This document shows, one piece after another, positions 44,086 through 53,088 of a DNA stretch of 64,000 bases. The stretch lies in assembly GCA_021647985.1 (NCBI GenBank), contig JAKITQ010000005.1, positions 1 to 64,000 of the forward strand, read 5' to 3'. The notes beneath the pieces are model-generated. The model saw only the letters and a list, made by a program, of their open reading frames with translations, was not told the origin of the DNA and did not search any database. The first letter of the stretch is position 1. Each line of letters starts with the position of its first letter. Position numbers and translations under genes: made by a program. This stretch comes from Flavobacteriaceae bacterium (GTDB taxonomy: Bacteria > Bacteroidota > Bacteroidia > Flavobacteriales > Flavobacteriaceae).

Positions 44086-45567
44086 ATGAACGATTATGGC
44101 TTCCTTTCAATACTACCACCAGTTATAGCTATTATTTTAGCGCTTAAAACAAAACAAGTTTATATTGCCTTACTATTTGGAATATGGTTTGCCTGGGTAA
44201 TTATGAGTGGATGGAATTTTTTAAATGGTACTTTAGCCACTATTGAAGGACTTGTAAACGTATTTAAATCTGAAGGGAATACAAGAACCATTATGTTTAG
44301 CGCCTTGGTTGGGGCACTTTTACTTTTTATACAATATTCAAAAGGTGTTGAAGGATTTGTAAATAAATTAAACGTACTGATTGCATATTTTGAAAAAAAA
44401 CAAAGTGGCTTTAGTAGAGTTGTTGTTCAGTTATTAGCACTATTTACTGGTATGTTACTATTTGTTGAAACCAGTATAAGTTCACTAACTGTTGGAACTT
44501 TATACAGACCTGTATTCGACAAATTAAAAATACCCCGAGAAAAATTAGCTTATATAGCCGACTCTAGTTCAGCCCCTTCTTCCATATTAATACCATTTAA
44601 TGCATGGGGAGCTTTTATTATGGGTTTATTATTAACACAAGGCATAGATAAACCTTTTTCTATGTTGATCTCATCTATCAAATATAATTTCTATCCAATT
44701 ATTGCAATTATTATAGTATTTATTATCATTATATCAAAAAAGGATTTTGGTGCTATGGCTAAAGCCGAAAAAAGAACTAGAGAAACAGGAAAGCTTTTAA
44801 GTGATGATGCCAAACCAATGATATCCGATGCCATAACATCATTTAAACCCAAAGAAGGTATTAAGGCGAAAGCATTTAATATGGTAATACCTTTAGCAAC
44901 TATGGTTGTAATGATGCCTGTTAATCTGGCTTATACAGGCTGGGCTAAAGTAGAATCTTCTAATTCATTTACAGATCATTTATCACAAGCAATTGGAAAT
45001 GGATCTGGTTCATCTTCAGTGCTTTATTCTGTTTTAGCATCTATATTTGTTGCCATGATTTTATACAGGGCGCAGGGCATTATGAAATTAAAAGAAATGG
45101 TTGATCTTGTTTTAAAAGGAATAAGCGAATTAATGCCTCTAGCTCTTTTAATGTTATTGGCCTTTGCCATTAGTGATGCATGTAACCAATTGGGAACAGG
45201 GCAATTTATTGCCGATTGGTCTAAAGATTGGCTTTCGCCAGAATTTTTACCAGCCATTGTATTTCTAATAAGTTCATTTATAGCATTTTCTACAGGTACA
45301 TCATGGGGTACATTTGCCATTATGCTAGCCATTTCAATACCTATGGCCAATATTCACGGCTCAGAACTAACCTTGGTTGTTGCCGCTACATTAGGTGGAG
45401 GTATATTTGGTGACCATTGCTCGCCAATTTCCGATACATCGATAATTTCATCCATGGCATCAGCGAGTGATCATATTGATCATGTTCGAACCCAGTTACC
45501 CTATGCTCTAATTGGAGGAGTAATTACTACCGTACTTTATTTGATCTTGGGCTTTACCATGAATTAA
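44086..45567 (+). CDS. nhaC: NhaC-family Na+/H+ antiporter
   Basis: A 493-residue membrane transporter with about 12 helices. It opens YGFLSILPPVIAIILALKTKQVY, and carries PSSILIPFNAWGAFIMGLL and the conserved FSTGTSWGTFAIM and GGGIFGDHCSPISDTSIISS blocks near residues 400-455, where charged residues sit in membrane regions. It exchanges sodium for protons, fitting a salty habitat. Some NhaC relatives take organic substrates instead. It stands alone. Confidence 0.88.
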   Translation: MNDYGFLSILPPVIAIILALKTKQVYIALLFGIWFAWVIMSGWNFLNGTLATIEGLVNVFKSEGNTRTIMFSALVGALLLFIQYSKGVEGFVNKLNVLIAYFEKKQSGFSRVVVQLLALFTGMLLFVETSISSLTVGTLYRPVFDKLKIPREKLAYIADSSSAPSSILIPFNAWGAFIMGLLLTQGIDKPFSMLISSIKYNFYPIIAIIIVFIIIISKKDFGAMAKAEKRTRETGKLLSDDAKPMISDAITSFKPKEGIKAKAFNMVIPLATMVVMMPVNLAYTGWAKVESSNSFTDHLSQAIGNGSGSSSVLYSVLASIFVAMILYRAQGIMKLKEMVDLVLKGISELMPLALLMLLAFAISDACNQLGTGQFIADWSKDWLSPEFLPAIVFLISSFIAFSTGTSWGTFAIMLAISIPMANIHGSELTLVVAATLGGGIFGDHCSPISDTSIISSMASASDHIDHVRTQLPYALIGGVITTVLYLILGFTMN

Positions 45568-45652
45568 TTAACTTTTTATTTTATACATATTTTAGAATAG
45601 CAGTTTACTTAGCAAATGGTATTACCTTTGTATAAAATTTGAAGCATTAATT

Positions 45653-46534
45653 ATGAAGCACAAAGCAGGTTTTGTTAATATTATTGGTAATCCAAACGTT
45701 GGTAAATCAACTTTAATGAATGCGTTGGTAGGTGAACGAATATCAATTATTACTTCAAAAGCACAAACTACACGACATAGAATATTAGGTATTGTTAACG
45801 GAGATGATTTTCAAATTATTTTTTCAGATACACCAGGAATTATCAAACCCGCATACGAGCTACAAACCTCTATGATGGATTTTGTAAAATCAGCATTTGA
45901 AGATGCCGATATTTTGATTTATATGGTTGAGATTGGCGAAAAGGATTTAAAAGATGAACACTTTTTTCAGAAAATAAAAAATTCTAAAGTTCCCGTATTA
46001 TTACTTATTAATAAGGTAGATAAATCAACCCAAGAAGAAGTTGAAGAAAAATTCAATTATTGGAAAGAAAAAGTTCCCAATGCTAAGATTTTACCCATAT
46101 CTGCCTTGGTAAACTTTAATGTGCAAACCGTGATGGATCAAATTATTGAATTGATTCCTGAATCACCTGCTTTTTACCCAAAAGACCAATTGACAGATAA
46201 ACCCGAACGTTTTTTTGTAAACGAAACCATTCGCGAAAAAATATTAATGCATTACAAAAAAGAAATTCCTTATGCAGTTGAAATTGATACCGAAGAATTT
46301 TTTGAAGATGATAAAATAATCAAAATTCGATCCATCATTATGGTCGAAAGAGAAACCCAAAAAGGCATTATTATTGGCCATAAAGGATCTGCATTAAAAC
46401 GTGTAGGTACCGAGGCGAGAAAAGATCTTGAAAAATTCTTTGGAAAAAAGATATTTCTTGAACTCTATGTAAAAGTCAACAAAAACTGGAGAAGCAATAG
46501 CAAACAATTAAAACGTTTTGGGTATAAAGATTAG
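45653..46534 (+). CDS. era: GTPase Era
   Basis: A ribosome-assembly GTPase of 293 residues that binds the 3' end of 16S rRNA. G1 is GNPNVGKST (12-20), G2 TTRHRI, G3 DTPG, G4 NKVD and G5 SAL. The KH domain at the end has MVERETQKGIIIGHKGSALKRVG. Both domains are full length. Confidence 0.96.
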   Translation: MKHKAGFVNIIGNPNVGKSTLMNALVGERISIITSKAQTTRHRILGIVNGDDFQIIFSDTPGIIKPAYELQTSMMDFVKSAFEDADILIYMVEIGEKDLKDEHFFQKIKNSKVPVLLLINKVDKSTQEEVEEKFNYWKEKVPNAKILPISALVNFNVQTVMDQIIELIPESPAFYPKDQLTDKPERFFVNETIREKILMHYKKEIPYAVEIDTEEFFEDDKIIKIRSIIMVERETQKGIIIGHKGSALKRVGTEARKDLEKFFGKKIFLELYVKVNKNWRSNSKQLKRFGYKD

Positions 46535-46571
46535 TATGCTTATATTTATATGCTACTAATTTATTTAAATT

Positions 46572-47020
46572 ATGAAATCTGTTTTTACGCTAGAATCTTT
46601 TGATGAAATCAACACACGTTTAAATAAACTAAACAAAGACTCCAACAAACAATGGGGAACAATGAATGCGTCTCAAATGTTGGCGCATTGTAGTGAACCT
46701 TTAAAAATTGCCTTGGGTATGGAAAATTCTATCCAGGAACCTTATTTTAAAAAGCTCATCATGGGCTTGTTTAAACAAAAACTATATGATGATTCACCTT
46801 GGAGAAAAAATTTACCTACAACAGATCAATTCAAAATTTCTGAATATAAAAATTTTGACATAGAATTAAAAAACTTAAGATCATTGGTCGAACAAATGCA
46901 TCAAGAAAAAACAAAACCGTTTGGAATGAGCATCCTATTTTTGGTGAATTTACTGCGAAACAATGGGGTAAAATGCAATACAAACATTTAGATCATCATT
47001 TAAAACAATTTGGTCTCTAA
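46572..47020 (+). pseudogene. DUF1569-type DinB-like protein with a C-terminal frameshift
   Basis: The open frame gives 139 residues (46572-46991) with MNASQMLAHCSEPL, the first metal-binding His of the DinB-like fold. The natural C-terminus is in another frame: after PFGM at 46926-46928 only two bases (AG) precede CAT CCT, and from 46931 the frame continues HPIFGEFTAKQWGKMQY and HLDHHLKQFGL to a TAA at 47018. One base is missing at about 46929-46930. As it stands, the protein lacks the HLDHH segment that should complete the site. It may be a true recent mutation or a sequencing error. Confidence 0.85.
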
Positions 47021-47034
47021 CTAATACTTACATT

Positions 47035-48042
47035 TTGAAACAAAACAAACAATTAATTTTTAAAAAAAGACCTATTGGTCTACCAGACAAAGAAACCTGG
47101 GCACTCATCGAAACAGATATTCCTAAACCTAATGATGGTGAATTTTTAATACAATCTCATTACCTTTCACTAGACCCAGCAATGAGAGGTTGGTTGAACG
47201 ATGCTAAATCTTATATTCCACCAGTGCAAATTGATGAAGTTATGAGAGCCATTGGGGTTGGAAAAGTAATTGCTTCTAATCACAAATATTTTAAAGTAAA
47301 CGACTATGTTTATGGAATTACCGGGGTGCAACAATATGTTATTTCTGATGGAAAGGGTTACCATAAAATAGATCCAAACTTAGCACCACTTCCAGTTTAT
47401 ACAAGCACTCTTGGTATGACCGGAATGACCGCATATTTCGGAATTTTAGAGGTTGGAGAACTCAAAGAAGGTGATAACGTATTAGTTTCTGGTGCTGCTG
47501 GTGCTGTTGGTAGTGTGGTTGGACAAATCGCAAAAATTAAAAATGCAAATGTAATTGGTATTGCTGGTGGTGCAGAAAAATGCAAATATCTAACTAATGT
47601 TTTAGGATTTGATGGAGCGATAGATTATAAAAATGATGATATTAATGCAAAACTAAAAGAATATTTCCCAAAAGGGATTGATGTGTTTTTTGATAATGTG
47701 GGAGGAGAAATATTAGATGCTGCCTTAAGCAGATTAGCCATGCATGCAAGAATTGTTATTTGCGGAGCTATTTCGCAATACAACAACAAAACTGATGTAA
47801 AAGGACCTTCTAATTATTTATCCCTTCTAGTAAATAGAGCATCTATGAAAGGAATGGTTGTTTTTGACTATGCGAAGGATTATGAAAAAGCAGCCATGCA
47901 AATGGGACAATGGATGATGCAAGGCAAACTAAAATCTAAAGAAGATATTTACCATGGAATTGAAAATTTTTATGATACTTTTTTAAGACTCTTTTCTGGT
48001 GATAAACTAGGAAAACTAGTACTAAAAGTGAATGAAGAATAG
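47035..48042 (+). CDS. NADP-dependent MDR oxidoreductase (zinc-free)
   Basis: A medium-chain reductase of 335 residues like leukotriene B4 dehydrogenase/CurA-type enzymes. Landmarks are SLDPAMRGWLND, the cofactor-binding VSGAAGAVGSVVGQIAK (about 156-172), DVFFDNVGGEILDAAL and CGAISQYN. The Cys and His zinc ligands of classical alcohol dehydrogenases are absent, as expected. It probably reduces an enone or aldehyde. The start is TTG at 47035. Confidence 0.9.
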   Translation: MKQNKQLIFKKRPIGLPDKETWALIETDIPKPNDGEFLIQSHYLSLDPAMRGWLNDAKSYIPPVQIDEVMRAIGVGKVIASNHKYFKVNDYVYGITGVQQYVISDGKGYHKIDPNLAPLPVYTSTLGMTGMTAYFGILEVGELKEGDNVLVSGAAGAVGSVVGQIAKIKNANVIGIAGGAEKCKYLTNVLGFDGAIDYKNDDINAKLKEYFPKGIDVFFDNVGGEILDAALSRLAMHARIVICGAISQYNNKTDVKGPSNYLSLLVNRASMKGMVVFDYAKDYEKAAMQMGQWMMQGKLKSKEDIYHGIENFYDTFLRLFSGDKLGKLVLKVNEE

Positions 48043-48086
48043 ATTTTTACTTTTCATTGACACTATCCCGTAAAGTGTGTAAACAT

Positions 48087-48424
48087 AAAATCATAGGGGT
48101 TGACTTTTCATAGTTGAACCCTATTTTCAAATATAGTCAAAAACTGATTTAAAATTACGCCCCAGTTTCTAATGGGCATTGTCCATTTTTTTGTTCATCC
48201 AATTGGTGATAATGGTTTGTATAAGAACAGTTGCCGACTGCGTTGCGATTTCTTGACAAGTTACAAGAAAGTTGAACCGATATATACCCCTTGAATTCAC
48301 TGCTGTTTCGGCTACTATTTTTATACATTGATGTGCTTTCGTGCTTTATTTCGATTCCTAATTCACGCAAAATATATTTTATAGTATGTTATTTCAAATT
48401 CCGTAAAGTAGAAACATTTATTGT
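48087..48424. other. gene-free stretch after the reductase, possible relic
   Basis: About 340 bp with visibly higher G+C than the neighbours. It contains an ATAGGGG...CCCTAT hairpin (48093-48124). On the minus strand an open frame of 71 codons (48155-48370) and an overlapping second frame both lack convincing codon use. It could be a decayed transposase or exogenous leftover DNA. I see no functional gene. Confidence 0.4.
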
Positions 48425-49963
48425 TTATCTGGGCATAATCAGTTCCAATGACTGTTTCTGTTTTTCAGGATAGAGTGCCTTTTTATTATTCATTTCATTA
48501 GATAGTACTTTCATCATAATTTTAAGCTGTCGAGGTTCTTTCTCCGCAACATTATTCGTTTCAAACGGGTCTTTTTTTAGGTTGAATAGTTCATAGCTTG
48601 GCTCTTTATCTACCTGATAATGGTAAATTATTTTCCAATCAGATTGAACGAGACTGGTAAAATAACTAGAACGATGTTTATGAGGGAAATGATTCAAGAA
48701 AATCTCATTTCTGTCAAGATTTTTCCCACCATTAAACTGCTCTTGAAGCTTAAAACCATCTACAATATAACCTTTAGGATAATTCACATTTGCTACTTGA
48801 CACAGTGTTATCAAAATGTCCAAAATTGTACCTTGCTGTTGTTGCACTGCGTTAGGAGCAATAGGTGTTTTTTCTTGACAAGATGTTTTTTTATTTGGCG
48901 AAATCCATGATGCAATAAATGGCACACGCATACCACCTTCCCAATGATTACCTTTTTTGCCTTTTATCGGTGAGGAACTACTGTAGTCATTTTTAATAGG
49001 TAAAGGAGCATTAGAACCATTATCTCCAAGAAATAGTATGAGTGTATTCTCGCCCAATCCTAAATCTTTAACGTGTTGCATAATATCCCCTAATGATTTA
49101 TCAATGCCTTCTACTAGTGTAGCATAAGCTTGCGCCTTTTCAGATTTACCAGAATCTTTATAATGATCGGCAAAACGTCGATCCGACTGAAAAGGTGAAT
49201 GCACAGCATAATGTGCCATGTAAAGGAAAAAAGGTTTGCTTTCTTCTTTGGCTTCAGATATGGTTCTTTTGGCCTCAAGGGTTAATGCCTCTGTCAGAAA
49301 TATATCTTTGCCATGATATTTTTCTAAACCAGGAACAGCTCTTTCTTTCTGTCCTTTGATATGTCCGAAACCATCCTTCCCGTAATAACTACCCGGATGT
49401 CCGATAGAGCTTCCTGCAATGTTTATGTCGAAACCAAGGTTGAGCGGGTCTTCACCTTCACTGTCAAAGGGTCCAAAATGAGCTTTCCCCACATGAATGG
49501 TTCTATAACCAGCTTGTTGTAGTATACGAGGAAGTGTCACCGATTCTTGGCTAAGCCCTTTCCAATTCCAATTTGATGGTCCAAATTCTGTTCGATTATC
49601 ATACTCTGATCTAATCCAGTTGGTCGTTCTATGCCGAGCCGAGTTTTGTCCAGTTAGTATTGAAGCTCGTGTTGGAGAACAAACCGAATGTGCATAAAAT
49701 TTTGTAAATCGAACTCCTTGTTCAGCCAACTTCTCCATATTAGGTGTCTGATAAAAATTGTTTAACGGATATTTGACTTGATTGCCATCTGCATCTGTTA
49801 AAAATGGAACCGAAGTATCCATGAGCCCCATATCATCAACCAAAAAAATAATAATGTTTGGAGAGTTATTTTCTTTTGTAGGAGGGTTACATGAGATTAC
49901 AAAAAACAATGATATCAGTGCTAAAACTGAAAATTCTTTTTTTAATCTAATCTTGGTTTTCAT
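48425..49963 (-). CDS. type I sulfatase, lipoprotein
   Basis: A formylglycine-dependent sulfatase of 512 residues. The lipoprotein signal ends FFVISC. The mature enzyme has metal ligands in IIIFLVDDMG (Asp43, Asp44), and the active-site motif SVCSPTRASILTGQ, in which Cys95 would be oxidised by an activating enzyme to formylglycine. HVGKAHFG, HYAVHSPF and LFLGDNGSN are further conserved parts. It would remove sulfate from an algal or animal glycan. There is no SusC/SusD or second sulfatase nearby. The gene looks richer in G+C than its neighbours, which suits acquisition by transfer. Confidence 0.92.
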   Translation of the reverse strand: MKTKIRLKKEFSVLALISLFFVISCNPPTKENNSPNIIIFLVDDMGLMDTSVPFLTDADGNQVKYPLNNFYQTPNMEKLAEQGVRFTKFYAHSVCSPTRASILTGQNSARHRTTNWIRSEYDNRTEFGPSNWNWKGLSQESVTLPRILQQAGYRTIHVGKAHFGPFDSEGEDPLNLGFDINIAGSSIGHPGSYYGKDGFGHIKGQKERAVPGLEKYHGKDIFLTEALTLEAKRTISEAKEESKPFFLYMAHYAVHSPFQSDRRFADHYKDSGKSEKAQAYATLVEGIDKSLGDIMQHVKDLGLGENTLILFLGDNGSNAPLPIKNDYSSSSPIKGKKGNHWEGGMRVPFIASWISPNKKTSCQEKTPIAPNAVQQQQGTILDILITLCQVANVNYPKGYIVDGFKLQEQFNGGKNLDRNEIFLNHFPHKHRSSYFTSLVQSDWKIIYHYQVDKEPSYELFNLKKDPFETNNVAEKEPRQLKIMMKVLSNEMNNKKALYPEKQKQSLELIMPR

Positions 49964-50301
49964 TATTCTACTTATTTTCTCATTATAATTCAGGTTGTTT
50001 TAAAAACTTGCAGTTTAATAATTCTTCTTTTGTCATTAAAGTGTGTTATAAAAGTTAAAAATAATTACTTCAAAAATTATTTCAAGAATGTTTTTTGTTT
50101 TAAAGATCCAAAATATTCCAGAATAACTTTCTATTTATACACTTTATAGGATGCTACCCTATCATTGCTGTCCGATTGTATTTTACTATTATTAAAATAA
50201 TACAAACTTAATTTAAATCGTTGTTTGAGTAAAAATTATATGCAAGCCTATATCAGGGACGTACAATTTGAAACGGTCTTATATCTTTTATCGTACAAAT
50301 T
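49964..50301. other. gene-free stretch upstream of the sulfatase
   Basis: Holds the sulfatase promoter region and the right IS-like end at 50134-50156. I see no conserved -7 box close to the ATG and no RNA gene. Confidence 0.5.
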
Positions 50302-50679
50302 CTATTTTCCTACAATCTTATCGGTAGAATCAACATCTTCATTTTTAGGGTCTGAGCCATATGCATTACTTCCTACAATGCCTGGTGTTGCAGCCAAAAC
50401 AATATTATAAATTGGGATTAGCACATACCACCCACTTTTCCCTACATCGTGCATTCTTCTAATACTTACAGCGATATTTGGAATTAAAACTACTAAGGCA
50501 TATACCCCATTGAATAAACCAATACCATATGATTCATAATATGTTCCAAAAGTAACATCCATATAAGATGTTAAAACCGAATTAAAAAAGTTAATCAGAA
50601 CAAAATACCAATATTCACTCCTTCTGGCTCTACCTGTAAATCCATAATAATTATTTAAAACCTTAATATACCAATACAT
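50302..50679 (-). CDS. DUF805 membrane protein
   Basis: A 125-residue membrane protein with three to four helices. The DUF805 start is typical: YIKVLNNYYGFTGRARRSEYWYFVLIN, and the conserved ISVRRMHDVGKSGWYVLIP follows near residue 70. Function unknown. The gene lies at the end of the minus-strand run that begins with mpl, but 10 bp separate it from the preceding gene. Confidence 0.9.
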   Translation of the reverse strand: MYWYIKVLNNYYGFTGRARRSEYWYFVLINFFNSVLTSYMDVTFGTYYESYGIGLFNGVYALVVLIPNIAVSIRRMHDVGKSGWYVLIPIYNIVLAATPGIVGSNAYGSDPKNEDVDSTDKIVGK

Positions 50680-50689
50680 GATTGTTTTT

Positions 50690-51319
50690 TTATTTTAAAA
50701 AGCCTTGTGCTCTAATACTTTTATGCATTTCTTTTATGTCTTCTGGAGTCTCACCTGTCAACAGCCAATTTACATCCAAGCCATTATTGATAGCCGTTTT
50801 CATTAAATATTCACTATTTCCTATTAAAACGCCTAGCTTTTTTAAATCTTCATTAAATTCCATTCTATAGTCACTATGTAATCTATCAATCATCAAAAGA
50901 ATTTTAAACGCTCTTGCTATGATATAAATACAAAATTTATATGAATTACCGTAAGTGAATTTTTCAATATTAGTATTATTACCTTTCAAAACTTCAATGA
51001 GCATTATTGTATTCAAACTTGCCTCACCCAATTTATCTCTGGTTACGGATACATGTTCATTGATTTCCCCACTCAAATCTCTCATCTCCATCATTAAATA
51101 GCTCGGTCTATAAAAGGATTCTGTAATTCTTTCAACCCGCAATTTAATCCTGTCTTCCATTTCACTTCTTCTATCATCAATAGATGTTGTACTTAACAAT
51201 TCAAAAGTCAACCTATTTGCTAAAGTCAAATCATTTTTTAGCAATCTCAAAATCAGTTTATCTTTTTCCTTAACTGGTAAATTTCTTAATGCTTCTTTAA
51301 ATTCCTTTTCAAATTTCAT
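50690..51319 (-). CDS. conserved flavobacterial protein of unknown function
   Basis: A 209-residue soluble, largely helical protein, starting MKFEKEFKEALRNLPVKEKDKLILRLLKND and ending IRAQGFLK. No catalytic motif or membrane segment is evident. It lies between the 92-residue protein gene (18 bp upstream) and the DUF805 gene in a probable mpl operon. The LAN/LRVER helices suggest an interaction role, which is speculative. Confidence 0.6.
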   Translation of the reverse strand: MKFEKEFKEALRNLPVKEKDKLILRLLKNDLTLANRLTFELLSTTSIDDRRSEMEDRIKLRVERITESFYRPSYLMMEMRDLSGEINEHVSVTRDKLGEASLNTIMLIEVLKGNNTNIEKFTYGNSYKFCIYIIARAFKILLMIDRLHSDYRMEFNEDLKKLGVLIGNSEYLMKTAINNGLDVNWLLTGETPEDIKEMHKSIRAQGFLK

Positions 51320-51337
51320 ATATCTAAACTTATTAAA

Positions 51338-51616
51338 TTATTCAAAAATACCATAATGTTTTTCTTTATATGCAAGCATTTTTTCAAAAAGCAAACTAAG
51401 CTCATCGGCATCATCAAACGAACTTCCAATATTCTCTAAAGCATAATTAGGTATAAGTTTATTTAAATTCGCTGTATTCCATGCTTCTAACGAAAAATCT
51501 AATATTCCCAATGTGTCAATTTCTTTAGGAAACTCTTTAAGGAATTTATCAGAAAAATCCTTCAACATCTCTGAATAGTTCTTACTATTTAATGGAATAA
51601 CTTTATTTCTTACCAT
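51338..51616 (-). CDS. small conserved protein of unknown function
   Basis: A 92-residue acidic protein: KNYSEMLKDFSDKFLKEFPKEIDTLGILDFSLEAWN followed by DADELSLLFEKMLAYKEKHYGIFE. No family recognised. It starts 11 bp after the mpl stop and is therefore probably co-transcribed with it. Confidence 0.6.
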   Translation of the reverse strand: MVRNKVIPLNSKNYSEMLKDFSDKFLKEFPKEIDTLGILDFSLEAWNTANLNKLIPNYALENIGSSFDDADELSLLFEKMLAYKEKHYGIFE

Positions 51617-51627
51617 TATAAAATAAT

Positions 51628-52983
51628 TTATTTAACCAAGCCTTTTACCTCTTCCAAGTCCAAACCTCCATAATCACCCGAGCTCATAAATAGCAAAACA
51701 GTATTGTCTAATTTTTGGGCAAATAAAAAGTCTTTAAACTCCTTTGGATCCGTGTAAATAATCAAATCATCTCGTTGAAAAGCTTCGGCTATTTGTTCTT
51801 TAGAAATGGATTTTAATTTTTTTATTGCGACCGCATGAGGCGAATAAAACACAACAGCCTCATCAGCAGCATCTAATGCATTTTGATATAAATTTAAAAA
51901 TTCAGCATTCAAACTGCTATAGGTATGCAACTCTAAACAAGCCAAAACCCGTTTATTAGTATATTGCTCTTTAACAGCATTAGTAGTTGCTTTTACTTTA
52001 GATGGTGAATGTGCAAAATCTTTAAAAATAACCGAGGTTTTACCTTCTGCTAGTTTTTCTAATCTTTTACTCGCTCCTTTAAATGATGCAATAGCTTCAT
52101 AAAATTCTTGTTCAGAAACACCAATACTCAAACAGATCAATTTGGCTCCGGCAAGATTTTGTAAATTGTGTTTCCCAAAAATCTCTAGTGGTATACCTCC
52201 TTCTGAAGTTTCTAAAACTACCTTACCGCTTTCAATCTTATATTGTGGTGTTTGATATGCCTGTTTTTTGATGGTATTCGCAGTTGTTTCAGCAATCATT
52301 TTCACTTCACTATCTTCTTCATTATAAATTAAAATACCTCCAACAACCATCGTATCTAAAAATATTCTAAACTGATCTACATAGTTTTTATAGGTTGGAA
52401 AAACATTCATATGATCCCAGGCAATTCCGCTAAGCAAAGCTATATTTGCTTTGTATAAATGAAATTTAGGTCGCAGATCAATGGGCGATGATAAATATTC
52501 ATCTCCTTCAATAATCATAAACTCATTTTCTTTGGTTAAATGTACCATGCGATCAAATCCATCTAGCTGAGCACCAACCATGTAATCAACATTTATCTCA
52601 TGATAACTTAATACGTGTAATATCATAGAAGTTATGGTAGTTTTACCATGTGACCCGCCTATAACAACTCGGGTTTTGTTCTTCGCATGTTCATATAGAA
52701 ATTCAGGATAAGAATAAATTTTTAACCCCAATTCTTGCGCTTTAAGCAATTCTGGATTATCTGCTTTGGCATGCATACCTAAAACAATAGCATCTATATC
52801 TTTATTTATCTTTTCAGGACACCAACCCATATTATTAGGCAATAATCCTTTTACTTCTAAGCGAGATTTTGAAGGCTCAAAAATAGCATCATCACTTCCG
52901 GTAATGATGTCTCCTTTTGCTTGCAAGGCAAGAGCCAAATTGTGCATGGCGCTACCGCCAATGGATATAAAGTGTATGTTCAT
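51628..52983 (-). CDS. mpl: UDP-MurNAc:tripeptide ligase (peptidoglycan recycling)
   Basis: A Mur-ligase-family enzyme of 451 residues that reattaches the recycled L-Ala-D-Glu-mDAP peptide to UDP-MurNAc. It begins MNIHFISIGGSAMHNLALALQAKG and has the ATP-binding GGSHGKTTIT, the EGDEYLSSP acidic block, WDHMNVF and DFAHSPSKVKAT, the latter typical of Mpl against MurC. Its neighbours are small proteins of unknown role. Confidence 0.92.
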   Translation of the reverse strand: MNIHFISIGGSAMHNLALALQAKGDIITGSDDAIFEPSKSRLEVKGLLPNNMGWCPEKINKDIDAIVLGMHAKADNPELLKAQELGLKIYSYPEFLYEHAKNKTRVVIGGSHGKTTITSMILHVLSYHEINVDYMVGAQLDGFDRMVHLTKENEFMIIEGDEYLSSPIDLRPKFHLYKANIALLSGIAWDHMNVFPTYKNYVDQFRIFLDTMVVGGILIYNEEDSEVKMIAETTANTIKKQAYQTPQYKIESGKVVLETSEGGIPLEIFGKHNLQNLAGAKLICLSIGVSEQEFYEAIASFKGASKRLEKLAEGKTSVIFKDFAHSPSKVKATTNAVKEQYTNKRVLACLELHTYSSLNAEFLNLYQNALDAADEAVVFYSPHAVAIKKLKSISKEQIAEAFQRDDLIIYTDPKEFKDFLFAQKLDNTVLLFMSSGDYGGLDLEEVKGLVK

Positions 52984-53053
52984 TTATTTAATTTTATTCA
53001 AATTTAACCATCTAAATTTTCATGCTCTCTAAAATTAATTCATCATTTAAATA

Positions 53054-53080
53054 CCAACAAGGTTTTAAAAGCCTTGCAGG
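53054..53080. repeat. palindromic repeat between dnaE and mpl
   Basis: CAAGGTTTTAAAAGCCTTG with outer CC/GG forms a hairpin of five to seven pairs. Variants of AAGGTTTTTAAAACCTT are common between Bacteroidota genes. No T-run follows on the minus strand, so termination of dnaE here is doubtful. Confidence 0.5.
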
Positions 53081-53088
53081 GTAATTTG

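Larger units (their letters stand above)
48061..50156. mobile_element. possible IS-derived segment carrying the sulfatase
   Basis: The left end (48061-48086) reads ATCCCGTAAAGTGTGTAAA. The inverted complement of the right end (50134-50156) reads ATCCTATAAAGTGTATAAA, so the two share ATCCnnTAAAGTGTnTAAA facing inward. The enclosed 2.1 kb holds one sulfatase gene and no intact transposase. The words look like insertion-sequence ends of a kind I associate with Bacteroidota elements, but I cannot assign a family. Pairs of shared 17-19 bp with four mismatches may also be chance. Confidence 0.35.

Noticed and set aside
48425-49963. Sulfatase as part of a polysaccharide utilisation locus
   Set aside because: There is no SusC/SusD pair, glycoside hydrolase or second sulfatase within 10 kb.
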